DNA of 64,000 nucleotides from Linnemannia elongata (GCA_036320915.1 JAXBDG010000001.1:3494001-3558000), one strand, 5' to 3'; counted from the first letter of the stretch, positions 23,660-39,660 are shown. The notes: a model not told the origin generated them from the letters alone. Made by a program: numbers and translations.

Positions 23660-24115
23660 CGAAGGGTAACACCGCCCCTTGTTCATACTTTTTTGCATTT
23701 TTTATTTTCCACCCTACTACAACCCCACTGAGTTCAGCTCAGAAAACGATAGCGACATAAGGCTAAAAAAGCCTAATGACCGATCCGATTTTGAAGACAA
23801 AAAAGGGGGAGGAATTTCTTTTTGCAAAGGTGTGTCAGGGTAAAAGGGTCATGATGAAAAAGTGGGTTACTGCTGTATTGTTGTTTGTTGTTTTTGTTGT
23901 GTTGTTGTTATTGTTGTCGACTATTGATTGAAAGTGGATTGGACTCTATGAGCGAGTGAATGAAATGAGTAGACTATTGCTGCCGCTGAATGGGATATTG
24001 TGTTACTTTGCGAACTTTTCTTTGTTTCGTCTCTTCTTGCCTGTATTGGCAATGCTCCATCCATCCTTCTTCTTCACTATTATTATTTTACTGGTGGCCT
24101 TCTTCACGACTCGAG

Positions 24116-24123
24116 TATAAAAA
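24116..24123 (+). promoter_or_regulatory. TATA box of the thioredoxin-fold gene
   Basis: TATAAAAA is followed by a pyrimidine-rich tract (24140-24660) leading to the ATG at 24679. This implies a 5' UTR of roughly 500 nt unless it is spliced. Confidence 0.5.
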
Positions 24124-24678
24124 GATCTCGTCAGTCATTTACAACCCCATCTTTCTCTTTCTCCTTCTCTCTTCCGTTTTCTCTCTTCAATTTTCTTCTC
24201 ACTCTCCTTCACTCTCCTTCACTGTCATTGTCATCTATACACGTCCCTACTCTCACACCTTCACTCGCTCACCCTCACCCACCCCTCTACTCTCAACACA
24301 TACACTTACAACACCTCGGGCATTCATTCCTCGGATCGTTCACCACTCGCCTTAACTCCACTCCAAACTCAACTCTACTCCACTCCCTAACCTTACACCC
24401 AACTTCTACAACCACCCGCACCGCCCTCGTCGTCACCCTTGTCTGCCCACCTCCCCGCCCCCTCACTGCCAAGCCTTTAATTTCCGTCGACTTTTTATTT
24501 TTTTGCCGCCAAAAATAAGAACTGTCCCCCCTGTCCAGAACACAGCTCAACCCTTTTTCTTCCCCCGTACCTGACTCTGCTCTTCGCACGTTCGACGACA
24601 CTCCTCGGCCCGTCACCCACAACCCACAACTCACAGCAACTGACACACACAACATACACCCAACGTCTCTCGAACACC

Positions 24679-25741
24679 ATGACAAGCAATTCTAAGGTCG
24701 CTTCGATCATCATCGAGTGCAAGACCCAGGAGCAGCTGGACGACATTATCAGCAACAACCGAAGAGTGATCGTCCTCTACTACAGCTACGCCATGCCGTA
24801 AGTTCACTCATCCTTTACTTTTTTCTCTATTTTTTTGTCCGTGTCTTGGCCATTTGCTCTCGTTTTTTTGGTTTGCGTGCGTGGGTGTTTGTCATGCCTG
24901 TCCGTTACATTAGATAATAGGGGAGAAATTGAGCACTTGATCGAGTTTGGTCCTATTGCATTCATCCCTCGTTCGCTTGCTCCCTCTCTCCTTGCAATTT
25001 CCCTATTGTCATTGTTTTTTTTTGTTGTATTCTCCCCTTCACTCTCTTGTATTCCATCCTACTTTTTGTAGTGTTGTGTGATGTGTGTTGTAATGGTGTG
25101 GTGATTTTTGTTTGTGGTATTGTTGGCTGAATGGCTGACTTGACTGACTGATCAGGCGGGAAAATACCACCACCAGGCAGCGGTATTGCAAGAGAGCGCC
25201 ATTTTCTCCCCTCTGTCCGTCCTCCCTCCCCCTGCCAGTCTCCCTCATCTTTCAATGCTACATTTGTTTATGCCTTCCCGGTCGACTCTTTTGCGTGCAT
25301 CAGGCAAAAGGGAATAAAATGCGTCCAGCTCATTCTAACCAATCGAATTTTCATTCTTTTTATTATTATTATTGTTATTATTGCCATTTGTATTCAATCC
25401 GCAACCTTCGCATCCCTCCCTTCCTTTCACTATTCGGGTCTCAATTTTGTCCCTTCCTTGGATCCGACCTCATCGTTTCTTTCATCCTGACTTCGGTTGT
25501 GGATAGTTGGGGCAAGATTGCGGAGCACAAGATGCACGTATGTGCACGAGCACTCGAGCAAGGCAACATCACCACCATCCCCTTTGTCCTGGTCAACTAC
25601 GCCGAGTTCTACGAGTTCGGAAGCAAAGTCGAAGTCCTCCCAACAACCATGATCCGTTATGCTGCCTATGTCGACGGCAAAGAGCACTCGAGCACTGGAA
25701 ACAGCGCGGAGCTCGAGGGCTTGGTCACCGGAATCCTGTAA
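24679..25741 (+). CDS. thioredoxin-fold protein lacking the CxxC active site
   Basis: Two exons (24679-24797 and 25507-25741), joined across a 709-bp GT-AG intron, give 117 aa, the size of a single thioredoxin domain. The pattern fits the fold: an N-terminal helix (KTQEQLDDIISNNRRV), a central strand (VIVLYYSYA), then the position normally occupied by WCGPC, which here reads YAMPWGK with no cysteine. A cis-Pro-type segment (VLPTTMIRYAAYVDGKEHS) and a final helix (NSAELEGLV) follow. Without cysteines it cannot act as a disulfide reductase, so a binding, chaperone or regulatory role is more likely; this is inference. The only cysteines are at ECK near residue 14 and VCA in the second exon, outside the redox site. 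It is isolated, with gene-free DNA on both sides. Confidence 0.72.
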
Positions 25742-28128
25742 AGCAATTGCCCCAGCCATGGATCCAGAACGGACATCCAAACAAGGAACGTTGACCATGG
25801 ACGCGACAACCTTACCAGCCTTTGAGAACGAGAACAAGTTGAGCATGAGCAGGAAAGACGACGAGGATAGATGGAGGACAGGAAACAAACTTGAGGCTTT
25901 TTTGTGAAGGAAAATAAGACCGGTCCGGACCCTTTTGCTTTTCAGTCATTACTTCTTTCTTTGTCAACATCCTATTCAACTCATCCACACACATTACATG
26001 CAACATATCTTGCTACATATCTTTTTTTTTTCTTTCTCCCTGTACGCCACCATCTGCTACACTAGCATACTTTTAGTCCAGATACACTTCTAATAATTCT
26101 TGATTTCATTTTCCTTCTGCGGTGTTTGCCTGTGCTTTTCTTCATTCCTCCCTCGTTCTTTTAGCTTTCCCTCTGTACCTTCAATACATCATTTCTGTGT
26201 GATGCAAGGCAGCCTGCTATTTTCAGGTCTGGTCAAATGAGAGTTTTCATTCTTCCTTGCGTTGCGCACATAATTCTTTGCTCCACTTCCCCCCCTCCTT
26301 CTCTGCCACTCTTATTAAAACAAACATAATAATTAATTATTGCTGCAATTCAATTCTGTAGTACGAAAGAGGTATCATTCGTATGCGCAAAGGTTCTTCT
26401 TTTCTTTCTTTCTTTGCCTGTCCTGACTGCCTGTTGAAGGGTAAAGGGTGAATCAAAGTCAGCATCGCATCTCCTTCTCAGCCTTCGCTATCGTATTGAA
26501 TAGAGAACTAAACAAGGACAAAACAACTTCAGCCTAGGAGGCGATGCACTCAAACAGATCAAAACATCAGCAACAACAACAAACAAGGGTGACGAGTAAG
26601 AGATGCGTTCCCTTTGGTTCTATTTGTATCCTCTCTTCCGCCTCATATATTGGTATGTCTCCTGACATATCGCATCATTTTTTCCTTCCACCTCTTCTTT
26701 GATTTGAACGCGCCTTTTTTTATATTGTATTGTATGTTTCTGTCTTTGTGTACAAGCGTGTGCGCGTGTGTGTGATTGCACGCCAAGCACATACTCCGAA
26801 AGGGACAAGAATAGGATGGCATCGGACAAAATGAAAACATAGCAGCAATAAACAAAACTGTACAAGAGTGGGATAGAAAGGACAAGAGAAAGGGAGAGAG
26901 AAAGGGAGGAGGAGGATGGATGAGCACAATTGTTTTTATTTTGTTTGTTTGGTTTTCGATCTAGCTCCATCTTCTGTTTGTTTGTTTGTTTCTTTTGTTT
27001 GTTGTTGTCTATTGTTTACCTTTCTGTCGTACCTCTTGTGTATCGTCAGGGGGCCACTTCATCCTCCCTTCTCTTGCCTCTATTGCTCCACAAACAACCG
27101 ATTACATAAACCACTTAGGGGGAGGTTTAGGGGTAATGAGGCAGGCCAAGAGGAAAGACATTCAAAATAGGGGTGACCACAAAGGGGCAACGAGTTAGAC
27201 TCATTGCTTTGCTACGCGTTTTTTCTTTTATGCATTGTTGCTCAGGAAGAGAAAGAAGAGTAAGGAAGATGCCTTCGTCTCTGCACAGTACATTATCGGA
27301 TCCACCCTGCTACAGAATGGCAATTGATATCATTTCCCAGCCCCTGTAATGTTCACCCCCTTCTTTCTCTCCCATTCATTCCCCTTGCGACCTTGACCTC
27401 TATCTCACTTCAATCATACACCCTTCCCATATTGTGTTTCAAAGAAAGAGCTCAAACCTGCTTTCACTCTTACCTCCGCTTCTCCCCTTTGGCCTTGTCT
27501 CTCTTGACCAGTGCACACATTGCTCTCACTTTTCATCCTTCTGGTACACGTCGTTCGCTCATTCGCTCTCGGCTCCCTCCCCTGCCCTCTCGGTGATTGA
27601 CACCTTATCCCCCCCTTTATTTTTTTTCTTCTCCCGACGCTTGACGGCGAGAGAAAGATTGTGTCTTACTTTACCCCGCCTTTTTTTTTTCTCTACCACT
27701 GTCGCTTCGCTCTGTTAGCAACAATAACGACGACGGCTAAGACGACAACGCCAACCACAAAAAAGAAAAAGAAAAAAAATGCCCTGGCCTCCATCACAAC
27801 TCCCCTTGATACAGCCAAATATGTGTTTGAACACAGAGAGCGCGCCACCGAAGTCAGTGTCAACTAAAACGTCTGTCAAAATGAGTGAATGTAACAATTT
27901 TTTTTGCGATCGAGGAGGTAAAAAACAGCCACCTCATCCTCCATTATCTTGCTCCACTCTATTTCCCTCCTGCCACCAAGCATGAACAACCGCGCACTTA
28001 TTGTTGAGGGTACTGACAGACGAGAAACACTTGAGCGCTTGCTTTTGTTGGTGAGATTGTTGTGCAGCACTTGTTGCAGTCGATTGATCTCTTATTGTCG
28101 GATCGGTGATGAATGCGTTTTTTTTTTT

Positions 28129-28176
<48 letters not shown>

Positions 28177-31100
28177 CGTCATTTACTTTAGATCCATTTT
28201 TTTTCAGCAAGTGGGACCCCGCAACTGGAAGTTTTTCTTTTCGCGCCCTCGTTTTTAATGTTGTCTATTTCGTACCCTGCCTAAGTACTTGCAGCACTAT
28301 TACTCACGAGAAAAAGCAGAGAAGCGGAAGAGGATGTGATGGTAGAAGAGAAGAAATTCAACCTTTTTCATCCACTGAAGCAAAGAAGCACCTGTGCATA
28401 CTGATGACCTTTTAAGAGAAGAATTGAGAAAGGGAATGCATGTCATTCCATGAAGTCAAGCAACTGAAGAAAAGAATGAGGAAAAAGGAGACAAATCATT
28501 CCTTTCTTCATGCAGCAATCAACAAAGATTCTTCTGACTCATACGGTCATTTTTCGCTAGAGCAATGTCTCATCCTGCAAAACATCGCAAAGGAACAGCC
28601 ATACGCTATGGGTCCTAAAGAGATGGATGCTATGATGACGACGGAATCGATCTTTGTTGAATGTTCGACATGATCCAGATCGTTGCATGGCCAACTTCCT
28701 ACCCCTGCATGCTGCATGAATTATCTGATGCCACCTTGTACTCTTTTCCTATTGAAGAGAAGGATGGCCATGTATAAAACGTCGATCCAAGCAAGTCTTG
28801 CAGGCGGAACCCATTGTTTTTTGTACTTGCGAAACCCAAGGAGATTGACTGAGTCTCTATCCACTTTTGGTGGCGTCTTGTCAACTGCCAGTACTCTCTA
28901 CTTCACTTCTTAGACTTTTGTGTGCTTCAACCACCGTTTTTCACATCCCTTCGTCTATTTCCTTATCAACTCCACTTGATCTTGACGAAGAGCGATTCAA
29001 AACTGAGAAAGGAAGAAGAAAAAAAACGCTCATAACTAAGCCGTGCAAAACCCACTCTAATCATACAACTCAGCCAAATAGAAAACACAGCAGACACATG
29101 GCAGAAAAGAGTACTGGTATCTACTCAACTGAACGTTCCAGTATCTTCAAAATAGACTCCGAAACAGCCGGTACCGGTATCGTATTTTCACATTTCGTTT
29201 CCTTTCCTGTCATCAGAGGTACTTGTACCCGCCGTTGCAAATATGTTCAACACATGTAAGGAATGCCGGAGAGGCTGAAGAAAAAGAAAGTAAAAGAAGG
29301 TGATGCAAGTTTTAAGACGAAAAAAAAGAGCTATATTTGTCATCCCAACCACAACTCCTTCTCGTCGTTCCCTTTTTTTCAAACTGTGCATGCAATTGGT
29401 CATTAAGAGTGGAAAGAACTTTTTTTTCTTTCCTGCTGCAGCCAATGCCTACCTCAATAGATGACGAAAACATGAAAAATGTCGTTGTCAGTGAACAAAA
29501 GCATGTTGACCGAAAGCCAAAGAAGGTAGCAAGAGCAGGGCTCTTTTTTCTACTGTACTGTACATCGACAGCACTATGCCTCTTGTTATCCCACAGTAGT
29601 CCAACTTGAATGCCATTGATATTCTTTGCTCAAAATATTATCTTCAATGGGAACGTGGAAACCCCAACCCCACCACGTCCACTTTGTACCATCTCCTCCC
29701 CCAGCACGCCGTCTTCTAAATATATCCTTCGCCTTGCTTTGCCTTGACCTGGATCCGGACGGGGAAAAAAAAGAGAGAGGGTGGATTGATACACTAGTCT
29801 AGCACAGAAAACGGGAGCTCTCCACCTTATTTTTCTCTCCGTGAGTGATCGAAACGTTGAAAAACGTTCGATCTGGCTCATTTTTTTTTTCATTGTCCTC
29901 CTTTCTTTTCCTCTCTCCGCCCTTAGCCTCATGTCTTCTCATTCTCTTTTCCTCCCTCTCTCTTTTCTCTCTCTCTAATTGCCGATGCCATTGGCCTTTC
30001 TAGTCCGAATCGGCTCTCCCTACCCGTCTCTCCTCTTTCCTCACTTCCGATCATACTGTACATGTACGGGTCTAGATATTAACAAAATGTCTTGAATAAT
30101 AGCTCACTTATTCTGTCCTCCGTTGACCAAGACACGAAGCTCTCACACATTTGCACAGAGAAAAACACGAAAATGAGGAAAATTTTCCTGCTCCTCCTCC
30201 TCAATGACAGGGTTGCACAGAACTCAGGGACCAGAGACAAAAACAGACAGGAAAACCAGAACAGCGAGAGAGACACACACTGCTAGGCGAACACATGCAC
30301 AAGGATGAAATAGGGTGGGAAGGAGAGAGAAGGAGGGGGGGGGAGGAAACAAAAAATTGATCTGGGCCCCATCAATTTACGTTTACCTTCACAGAAGTAC
30401 ACACTCGTGCAGCAGAGTTAATCATAAATGAAATTGGGCGTAACGTTTCCCAACGGAACTCAATTACGCGTCTGATTATCTTAAAGTGTGGGAGAAAGCG
30501 CATAGAGTTTCAGCAGTGCGTCGTGGAAACCATGGGGGTGGTGTTTCGTCCCCGTTGTCTGAGTTGAGGTTGTATAGAAAATAGTAATAGAAGGAAAGCA
30601 TGAATCCAGCCCTGTATGTTTATGGTAGCTTTTTTATGCACTGCTTCAGGCAACAAAATTTTTTTTAGAAAAAGCGCGCTCACCGAGGAACCTACATAGA
30701 TCATTTGGAAGAACGAAGCATAGCTCTCAACTTTTCCTTTTTGTGGCATCCTTGTTTCTTGGATGGGTAAGTCATTGGTTTCTCTCTACTCAATCGAACT
30801 CCGTGTCGGCTCGGTTGATGATAAAAAAATAGTCGTTTAAGAAAGCTGGTTTTTGTTTGTTAACCTCGTTCTCAGCTCTCCTTTTACTCACAAGTGTGTT
30901 CTATTCCGTTGGATGTGTCAGCAAAAGAAAATAAAGGGGGGGAGGGGCTAGAATGAAGATGGAGTAGTATGCCGACTAGAAAAAAGCGAAACGACAAATG
31001 ATTTTGCGGTGCGATGACCAATCCATTCTAAAACATATGTACGCCGAGAAAAGTACAGGAGACCACTCTCCAAACAGTTAACGCGACCCCTTCTTTTTCT

Positions 31101-32346
31101 TTTGGGTCCGTGTCCTGCGTGAGACTCGAATGAGAAGGACCCTTGTTTTTTTGTTAGAGTTGCATGATGGAGGAGAAGAGATGATGGACACAGATGGAGT
31201 CTCGGCAGATATGCATGTATGCATGCGTGTATATTAACTAAGAAACTATTCCTTCTCTCTCGGCCACAGCTCCTTACCCCTTCTCCTGAGAAAATAAAAA
31301 ACTAGACCCTGAACTTGCCTTATTTTGTCAATGAACAATGGGAGAATTGACTCGAAGTCTAGAGTCTTATGGAACGATAAAAAGAACCCAAGTTAGAGAA
31401 CAAAGAATGAACAACACAAGGTGTGTGAGTAAACAACAGCGAAAGATGAGTGAACCAACCCCAACAAAAAATGAACCTATTCATGCTGTGTTTGCTATTG
31501 CATGACTTGAAACTTCTAGAGTGAGGCAGGTAAGTAAGAGGACTCTTTTGCTTTGCTTTCCTTTGCTTCAGGAGGTTTTTTTTTCTAAGAAAAACATAAA
31601 GAAAGGAAGAAAGTAAAACTCTATGCCGGAGAAGGTTTCGGCAATTGAACGTTTTGAATCTTGCTTGGTATTCCGAGATAGTAAAACAGACTCTTTTCAT
31701 TCATTATTTTGCCGCTCTTCTCTCTTCGATGGAGTGCATGATTGCGAAAAGCATGCGAGCTACGAAAGGCGTGGCCGAGAAGCTAGCGAGATGTACAAAC
31801 GCGTGAGAGGTATCCCAGCAGCGTGATCAAAATAAATGATAAGTACTCTTCATGCTCATTTTGCCCAACTATCCAGACTTTTGAACATGCCTTTCTTTCT
31901 CCCTCTTTTTTTCGATTTTCCTATCTGCCCTTCTCGTCTCTCTGTGTTCCTTCACTTTTAATGAAAGTCGAACAACCTCATGTTGGTACTGCACAAGAAC
32001 TTGTGCGACCGACCGCCGAAGTAGCTGTCGGTGTTTGTGAAAAAGGTCGACGAACTCCTTCAATTTCTTTATTCGATCGAGGATGAAAGACGACGGTTCG
32101 CCTTTCATTCTCCTTGACGGCACCCTTTTTTCACAATTCGAATGAGAATTGGTCTTCCTTTTTTTGTTCTGAAAGTATTCCGCCCTGAAATCCTGAAATG
32201 CAACCTTTCAAACAATGCACAACCTTGTATGATATACAAGTTTATTTATTATTGCATGTATGTTATAGATTACATTGGGTTGCTTCAGAGTACAGTAGTC
32301 AGCTGAACCTTGGTAGGCCCTATTATCACCCTTTTCATAGTCGTCT
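25742..32346. other. 6.6-kb interval without recognisable genes
   Basis: The left part would hold the 3' UTR of the thioredoxin-fold gene. Several short open stretches (such as 27780-27867 plus, ending in TAKYVFEHRERATEVSVN, and 28440-28673 plus) look faintly protein-like but have no family motif, no supporting splice structure and no extension. A T47 run lies at 28130-28176. A small inverted repeat around ACGTT lies near 29849-29876. I support no gene here. Confidence 0.45.
28130..28176. repeat. T47 homopolymer
   Basis: Forty-seven consecutive T, the longest run in the window, preceded by T11 and a single G. Confidence 0.9.
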
Positions 32347-33539
32347 TCACAAGTTCGATCGGATAGGTTCCTCCTGGGATACCTCATCCTCTTGCCACAT
32401 CTGAGCATCCACCATTGGGTAGTAATGCTCCCAGCGAGACTTTCACAACACCTTTCCAAACTCGTTGTTCATAATCATGTCGTCAAATTCAGGGTGCTTG
32501 TGTGAGTGTGTGGCAGGATCCTTGCTGGTCACTGTATCTATGGTCGGCTGGTTGTTGGCAGCGAGATTGTCGGTGGCGAGGCCGCTCATGATAGTGATGG
32601 TTGTTTCGTTGTTGCTGCCGGCAGAGTTCTCATGGTCCTGGCGATCGGTTGTTGCGTTGTTGTTTGGCGAGGATTGAGTTGTCAAGTTATACTCTGCTCG
32701 GCGCTTCTTAGACCGATAATCAAGAGTGTTGTGGTCATAGGTCGAATCATCGAGTGCATGTTTCTTGATATTGGTGCTGTGCTTGGTGGTGCTGTACTAT
32801 ATGGTTGTAAGGTAGATGGATGCATCACCAAGGGTCGCATTCCTTTTTGCAGAATACTTCATGGCTCCATCTTGTATGACTGAGTGCTCACTGGTGAAGA
32901 TGCTGGAGGAAGATTCACTGGATGTACCCTCGACAACACGAGTCTTCTTGGCTGCGAGCTCGTCGGCCAAGCATTCTTCCGTCAAGCATTCTTCAGTATC
33001 GCCGTTGTTGATGGCGTGCTTCTTGTTGACACGCTCCTCAGTTGTCTGCTGGCCAACTAATGGCTGTTGGACATCTCATCCTGTGCGGCGACGGGGAAAG
33101 ATGCGTGGAGTTGGGCGTTAAGTGATTCCCGCTTAGCCATTTCGAACTCTTGTCGGAGCTCGCTGTCTTGCTGATATTCCCTGCCAGCGCGTTTAAACGC
33201 GATATCCATACTCTCCTCTCCTGGAAGCTTGGGCGGTCCCTTCACACGGTTTAAGGCAAGAATTTTGGTGCTAGGAGGCTTCGGGTCAAATCGAGTGCGT
33301 CGGCGAGAAACAGCGGTAGGTGCAGGTGGAGAGGTTGAGGTAACGATACCTTGCGGAAGAAGGGCCAAGATGAAAGCGGGACTCGTCGAGTTTTCCTGCT
33401 CAATTGTCTTGTCCTGCACGGAAGTTGTATCTTTAACAGTGGTAGTAAAGTTGTGCTGCTCATTGTCTGTTTTGCCCATGAAGAAAACAGTCCTGTTCAA
33501 CTCTGTGTCAGGTATGAGGAGGATGCACAAACTCTTCAT
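32347..33539 (-). pseudogene. decayed hypothetical gene with in-frame stops and a frame shift
   Basis: The minus strand shows three consecutive coding-like blocks. Block 1 (33539-33057, likely start ATG at 33479) is Ser/Thr-rich, then charged (RRRTRFDPKP, ESMDIAFKRAGREYQQDSEL). The frame must shift by one near 33060 to continue as QQTTEERVNKKHAINNGD. From there a single frame runs to TGA at 32347-32349 but is broken by TAG (32797-32799) and TGA (32443-32445). Sequence on both sides of each stop stays protein-like (YDHNTLDYRSKKRRAEYN; SRWEHYYPMVDAQMWQEDE). No good donor/acceptor pair with the right length mod 3 explains the breaks, although a 51-nt intron at the last stop is conceivable. No family is recognised. 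Confidence 0.55.
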
Positions 33540-36470
33540 ATGTCAAGCAGGTCGCAACTTGGTGGACATTCGACTGCTTCATGCTGTGGACTGTGCTGTG
33601 GTCTGAGGGTGAGATCGTACTGCCGTATCCGAAACGAGCAGACGAGGCCATAACGCCACCACGGCATCCAAATACCGGGTGAGAAGCTTTGGGACTGTCA
33701 CCGAAATTAGATATTTCGTCCTCGTTTTTTATCAACAGAAAGAGGAGGATGATTTGTTGCGGACCTATTGTTTGACCATGGGCATTCCATCCACCTAGGC
33801 GGTGATATACGAGCGGCGTTAAAAAAAACATTAATTGCGACTGAGAAGGATAGTTCTGGGCGTTATGGTTACTTGAAAAAAATACGCTGCGACGTGTGAT
33901 GCATGACTCTATTCTGTTTTTTCGTGATTCTCAAAGAAAGGTATATACCCTGGAAATGTGGCCAATGTTTTCATAATATATGTGCTGTTCAGACGATATG
34001 GAGAAGACTTGACGCGTAGCACTCGAATCAAAATACAGAATCTACATTAGAGGTTTTAATGACGCTATTTCAAGGATACTTCAATTTTTTTTGTGGTCAC
34101 TTGCTATAATGAACATTGTCGCTCATTTTCTATTAGTTCGATACCTGGTTGTTGTTCATTGAGGATTTGAATATGGGATACAAAACGGATAGGAACCATA
34201 CAAACCCGATATTGGCATAAGCGTATTTGTATAAAAGAGGTCTCTTTGTATTGACGACGATTTGCGATCTCGGTTTTTTGTTAATTTTTTCTGTTCATGT
34301 TTCTTCATGATCGGTGCGGTCGTGCATGTTGAATTACATGTGCTGTTTCTGCTACTGAGGTGACGATCTGCGATAAAGGATGTCGATGAATGTAGGAGAT
34401 CTTGGCCGCCGACTTGAACAGTTCTTAATATGTTTTGTTAAGCTAGATATGTGCCAATAAAAAACGCGTTCACGGACAGGTCTTTCTTTTTTTTATTTTT
34501 TTTTATTTTTTTTTTATTTACTTTTCACAGGCGATTCAGTTTTGTTGCCAGTTCCTTTGGTTGTTGTGTTATTAGTTTGGAGTTGCATGAGATTCTTATT
34601 GAACGGCGAGTACTTTATTTCCCCTCAAAAAGCATGGCACGATGGCAGTAAAGTATAGGACAATGGAAGGAAAGCTGAGAATAAACGAAAAAAAATAGAG
34701 AAGAAAAGACGTCAAGGAAACATAGAAGTCATTTGACACCCATGCCTTGCAGATTCGCGTGAATGGTGATGAAGATGAAGCATATTCTATTGTTTGCTTT
34801 CTATTTTACTCATCGTGATCAGCCCATTCTTTGGCTTGCATGAATGGAAGACGGAACATAGTGGCAGAAGTGATGATAATGGCTATTTGCTTGACCACCA
34901 CCCTCCACATGTCAAACGTTAACCCCCTTCCCTTTTTTTTTGAGCTCATTTTTTTTTGCGAAGGCTGCGCTCCACGGCCGAAACTCATGGAGGGTTCAAC
35001 GAAAAAAAAATTAATACATGGCTCTTTCGATCGACACCTTTCGTTCTTTGCCAAATGTGCATGTGCAGCGCATATCTGTGCACTAAATACTTATACATGT
35101 ATCTGCAATTCGCAATAAAGGTATGGGATGTAGGGAGCGGAGTAGCAGAAAAGTTTGAGAAGAGGGAAAAAGGAATTATATATAGAGGATCGAGCAATCC
35201 ACCAAATGCCTGTGATTTTTGGGATCTGAGGACCTTTTTGTTGATGGCAAAGAGGAGTCATGGCGGCCTTGAGATATGCGGAGTTTTGTTGGTCTGCGTG
35301 AGATGGTAGTCATTGTGTGTGTGGTTGATATTGTCTCTAGCAACCAGCGGCATACTTCATTATTGTGCTACCTCCAATTGAGATCGAGCCTCCATGTGTC
35401 GATTATGTTTCCCTCTTTTTTTTGTAGAGCGGATGGGCTAACATCATCTTTCTTAGACATGCTCTAACCACTTTGTGTTCTCTCCCTTTTTTCGTCTTTC
35501 CTGCTTAGAGTATCGAGTTCAAGTGGAGTGTGGGCTTTCGAACTTATCTCAGGACAAGAATGTTGCAGGCAAAATCAATAATAAAGGTGTAAATATTGTT
35601 TTTTACTCGCTTGTTCAAAATCCAACATCATCAAAGCATTGCAATATCTGCTACCTGTTTCACCCTTGCTTTCTTCCATTGAGATCGTATCCAAAAAGAA
35701 CGCCTTCGGGATGCGGGCCAAAGTCTATTGCTATTTGTCCAGAGTTGAATGATTACTGCCAAAAAGCACTAGTTGGCTTGAAGGATTGGTAGGGGTGGTT
35801 GAATTGCAGGCTGTCTTGTTACCCTCTTTCCTTTCTGTACCAACAAGTCCTCCTGCACTTTTATTAATGTACTGCTTGGACTACAGTGGCATTCCCTACC
35901 TGGTCATAGAATGTGATAGCGGCGGCGTCCTGACGGCCCTATTTATCGAGATCCGAGGTAGCCCTCAGTACTTGCAGCCCTGAGAGTCTTTGTGGAAATA
36001 AAGATCTCTTAGCTGAAGGGTTCTCTCTCAGGGATGCACCGTTTTTTGCCAAGAAGAATTGATACTAACAGAGTTGGAGCTGGTCCAGATGCTGTGTTGT
36101 GAGTGAAGTCTTGAGCACACAGGCTCAGCTTTGAATGACACAGTTAAGGCAACGATCTTAAAACGAGTTCTGTAGGTAGTGTGGCCGCAGTCTCGAAATA
36201 GGGTACCACAACAGCCGTTCTGAACCGAATACAGAGGGGCGAGTTTGTCATCCTGCATCTTTCCGGAGGCCAGCGCGTCAAACGCTCCTGAGGCGGATGA
36301 ACATATTCAGTGGTTAGGAAGTAAAGTAAGATATAATAGACGCGCTAGTCAGAAACTGTACTGACAACGGTGTGAAATTATGTAGCTTCAGGTCCAGGAT
36401 TGGTTGAGACTTCTAAAAAAATGCAAAAATTAATTCGGTGACGTGCCTTTCGCCTAAACTGATCGCGATC
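33540..36470. other. 3-kb interval with no supported gene
   Basis: An ORF at 33508-33831 minus abuts the decayed gene and could be part of it. At 36028-36276 minus there is a Cys-containing open stretch (KMQDDKLAPLYSVQNGCCG...) just inside an acceptor-like CTAAC...CCTCAG sequence, which could be the last exon of an unknown gene, but no first exon is evident. Otherwise nothing recognisable. Confidence 0.4.
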
Positions 36471-36478
36471 TATATATG
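36471..36478 (+). promoter_or_regulatory. TATA box of CDC5
   Basis: TATATATG lies 69 bp upstream of the CDC5 start codon, a normal position for a core promoter with a short leader. Confidence 0.5.
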
Positions 36479-36546
36479 TAACCTTGGTGGTGGTTACATG
36501 GCAGCTTTAACTCTTCCACCGCCACCGTCGCCAACACACCACTCAC

Positions 36547-39660
<3,114 letters not shown>

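Larger units (their letters stand above)
16084..24115. other. 8-kb interval without recognisable genes, rich in homopolymer runs
   Basis: No ORF here shows a family motif, intron-exon logic or sustained codon structure. Short ORFs on both strands, including a 204-codon one at 20555-21169 minus, look random and basic or hydrophobic. The region holds T27 (17389-17415), T43 (17834-17876), T35 (18629-18663), A38 (23184-23221) and A22 (23638-23659), plus GTT-type microsatellite sequence at 21668-21722 and 23876-23920. It could hold non-coding RNA genes that I cannot recognise. Confidence 0.5.

Noticed and set aside
23758..23776. AGGCT-A-run-AGCCT hairpin resembling a bacterial terminator
   Set aside because: Too short a stem to be meaningful in a nuclear fungal genome and not next to a gene end.
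27661..27867. Short plus-strand ORF ending TAKYVFEHRERATEVSVN
   Set aside because: Slightly protein-like at the end, but it begins in Thr/Lys low-complexity sequence, has no start context and no recognisable family.
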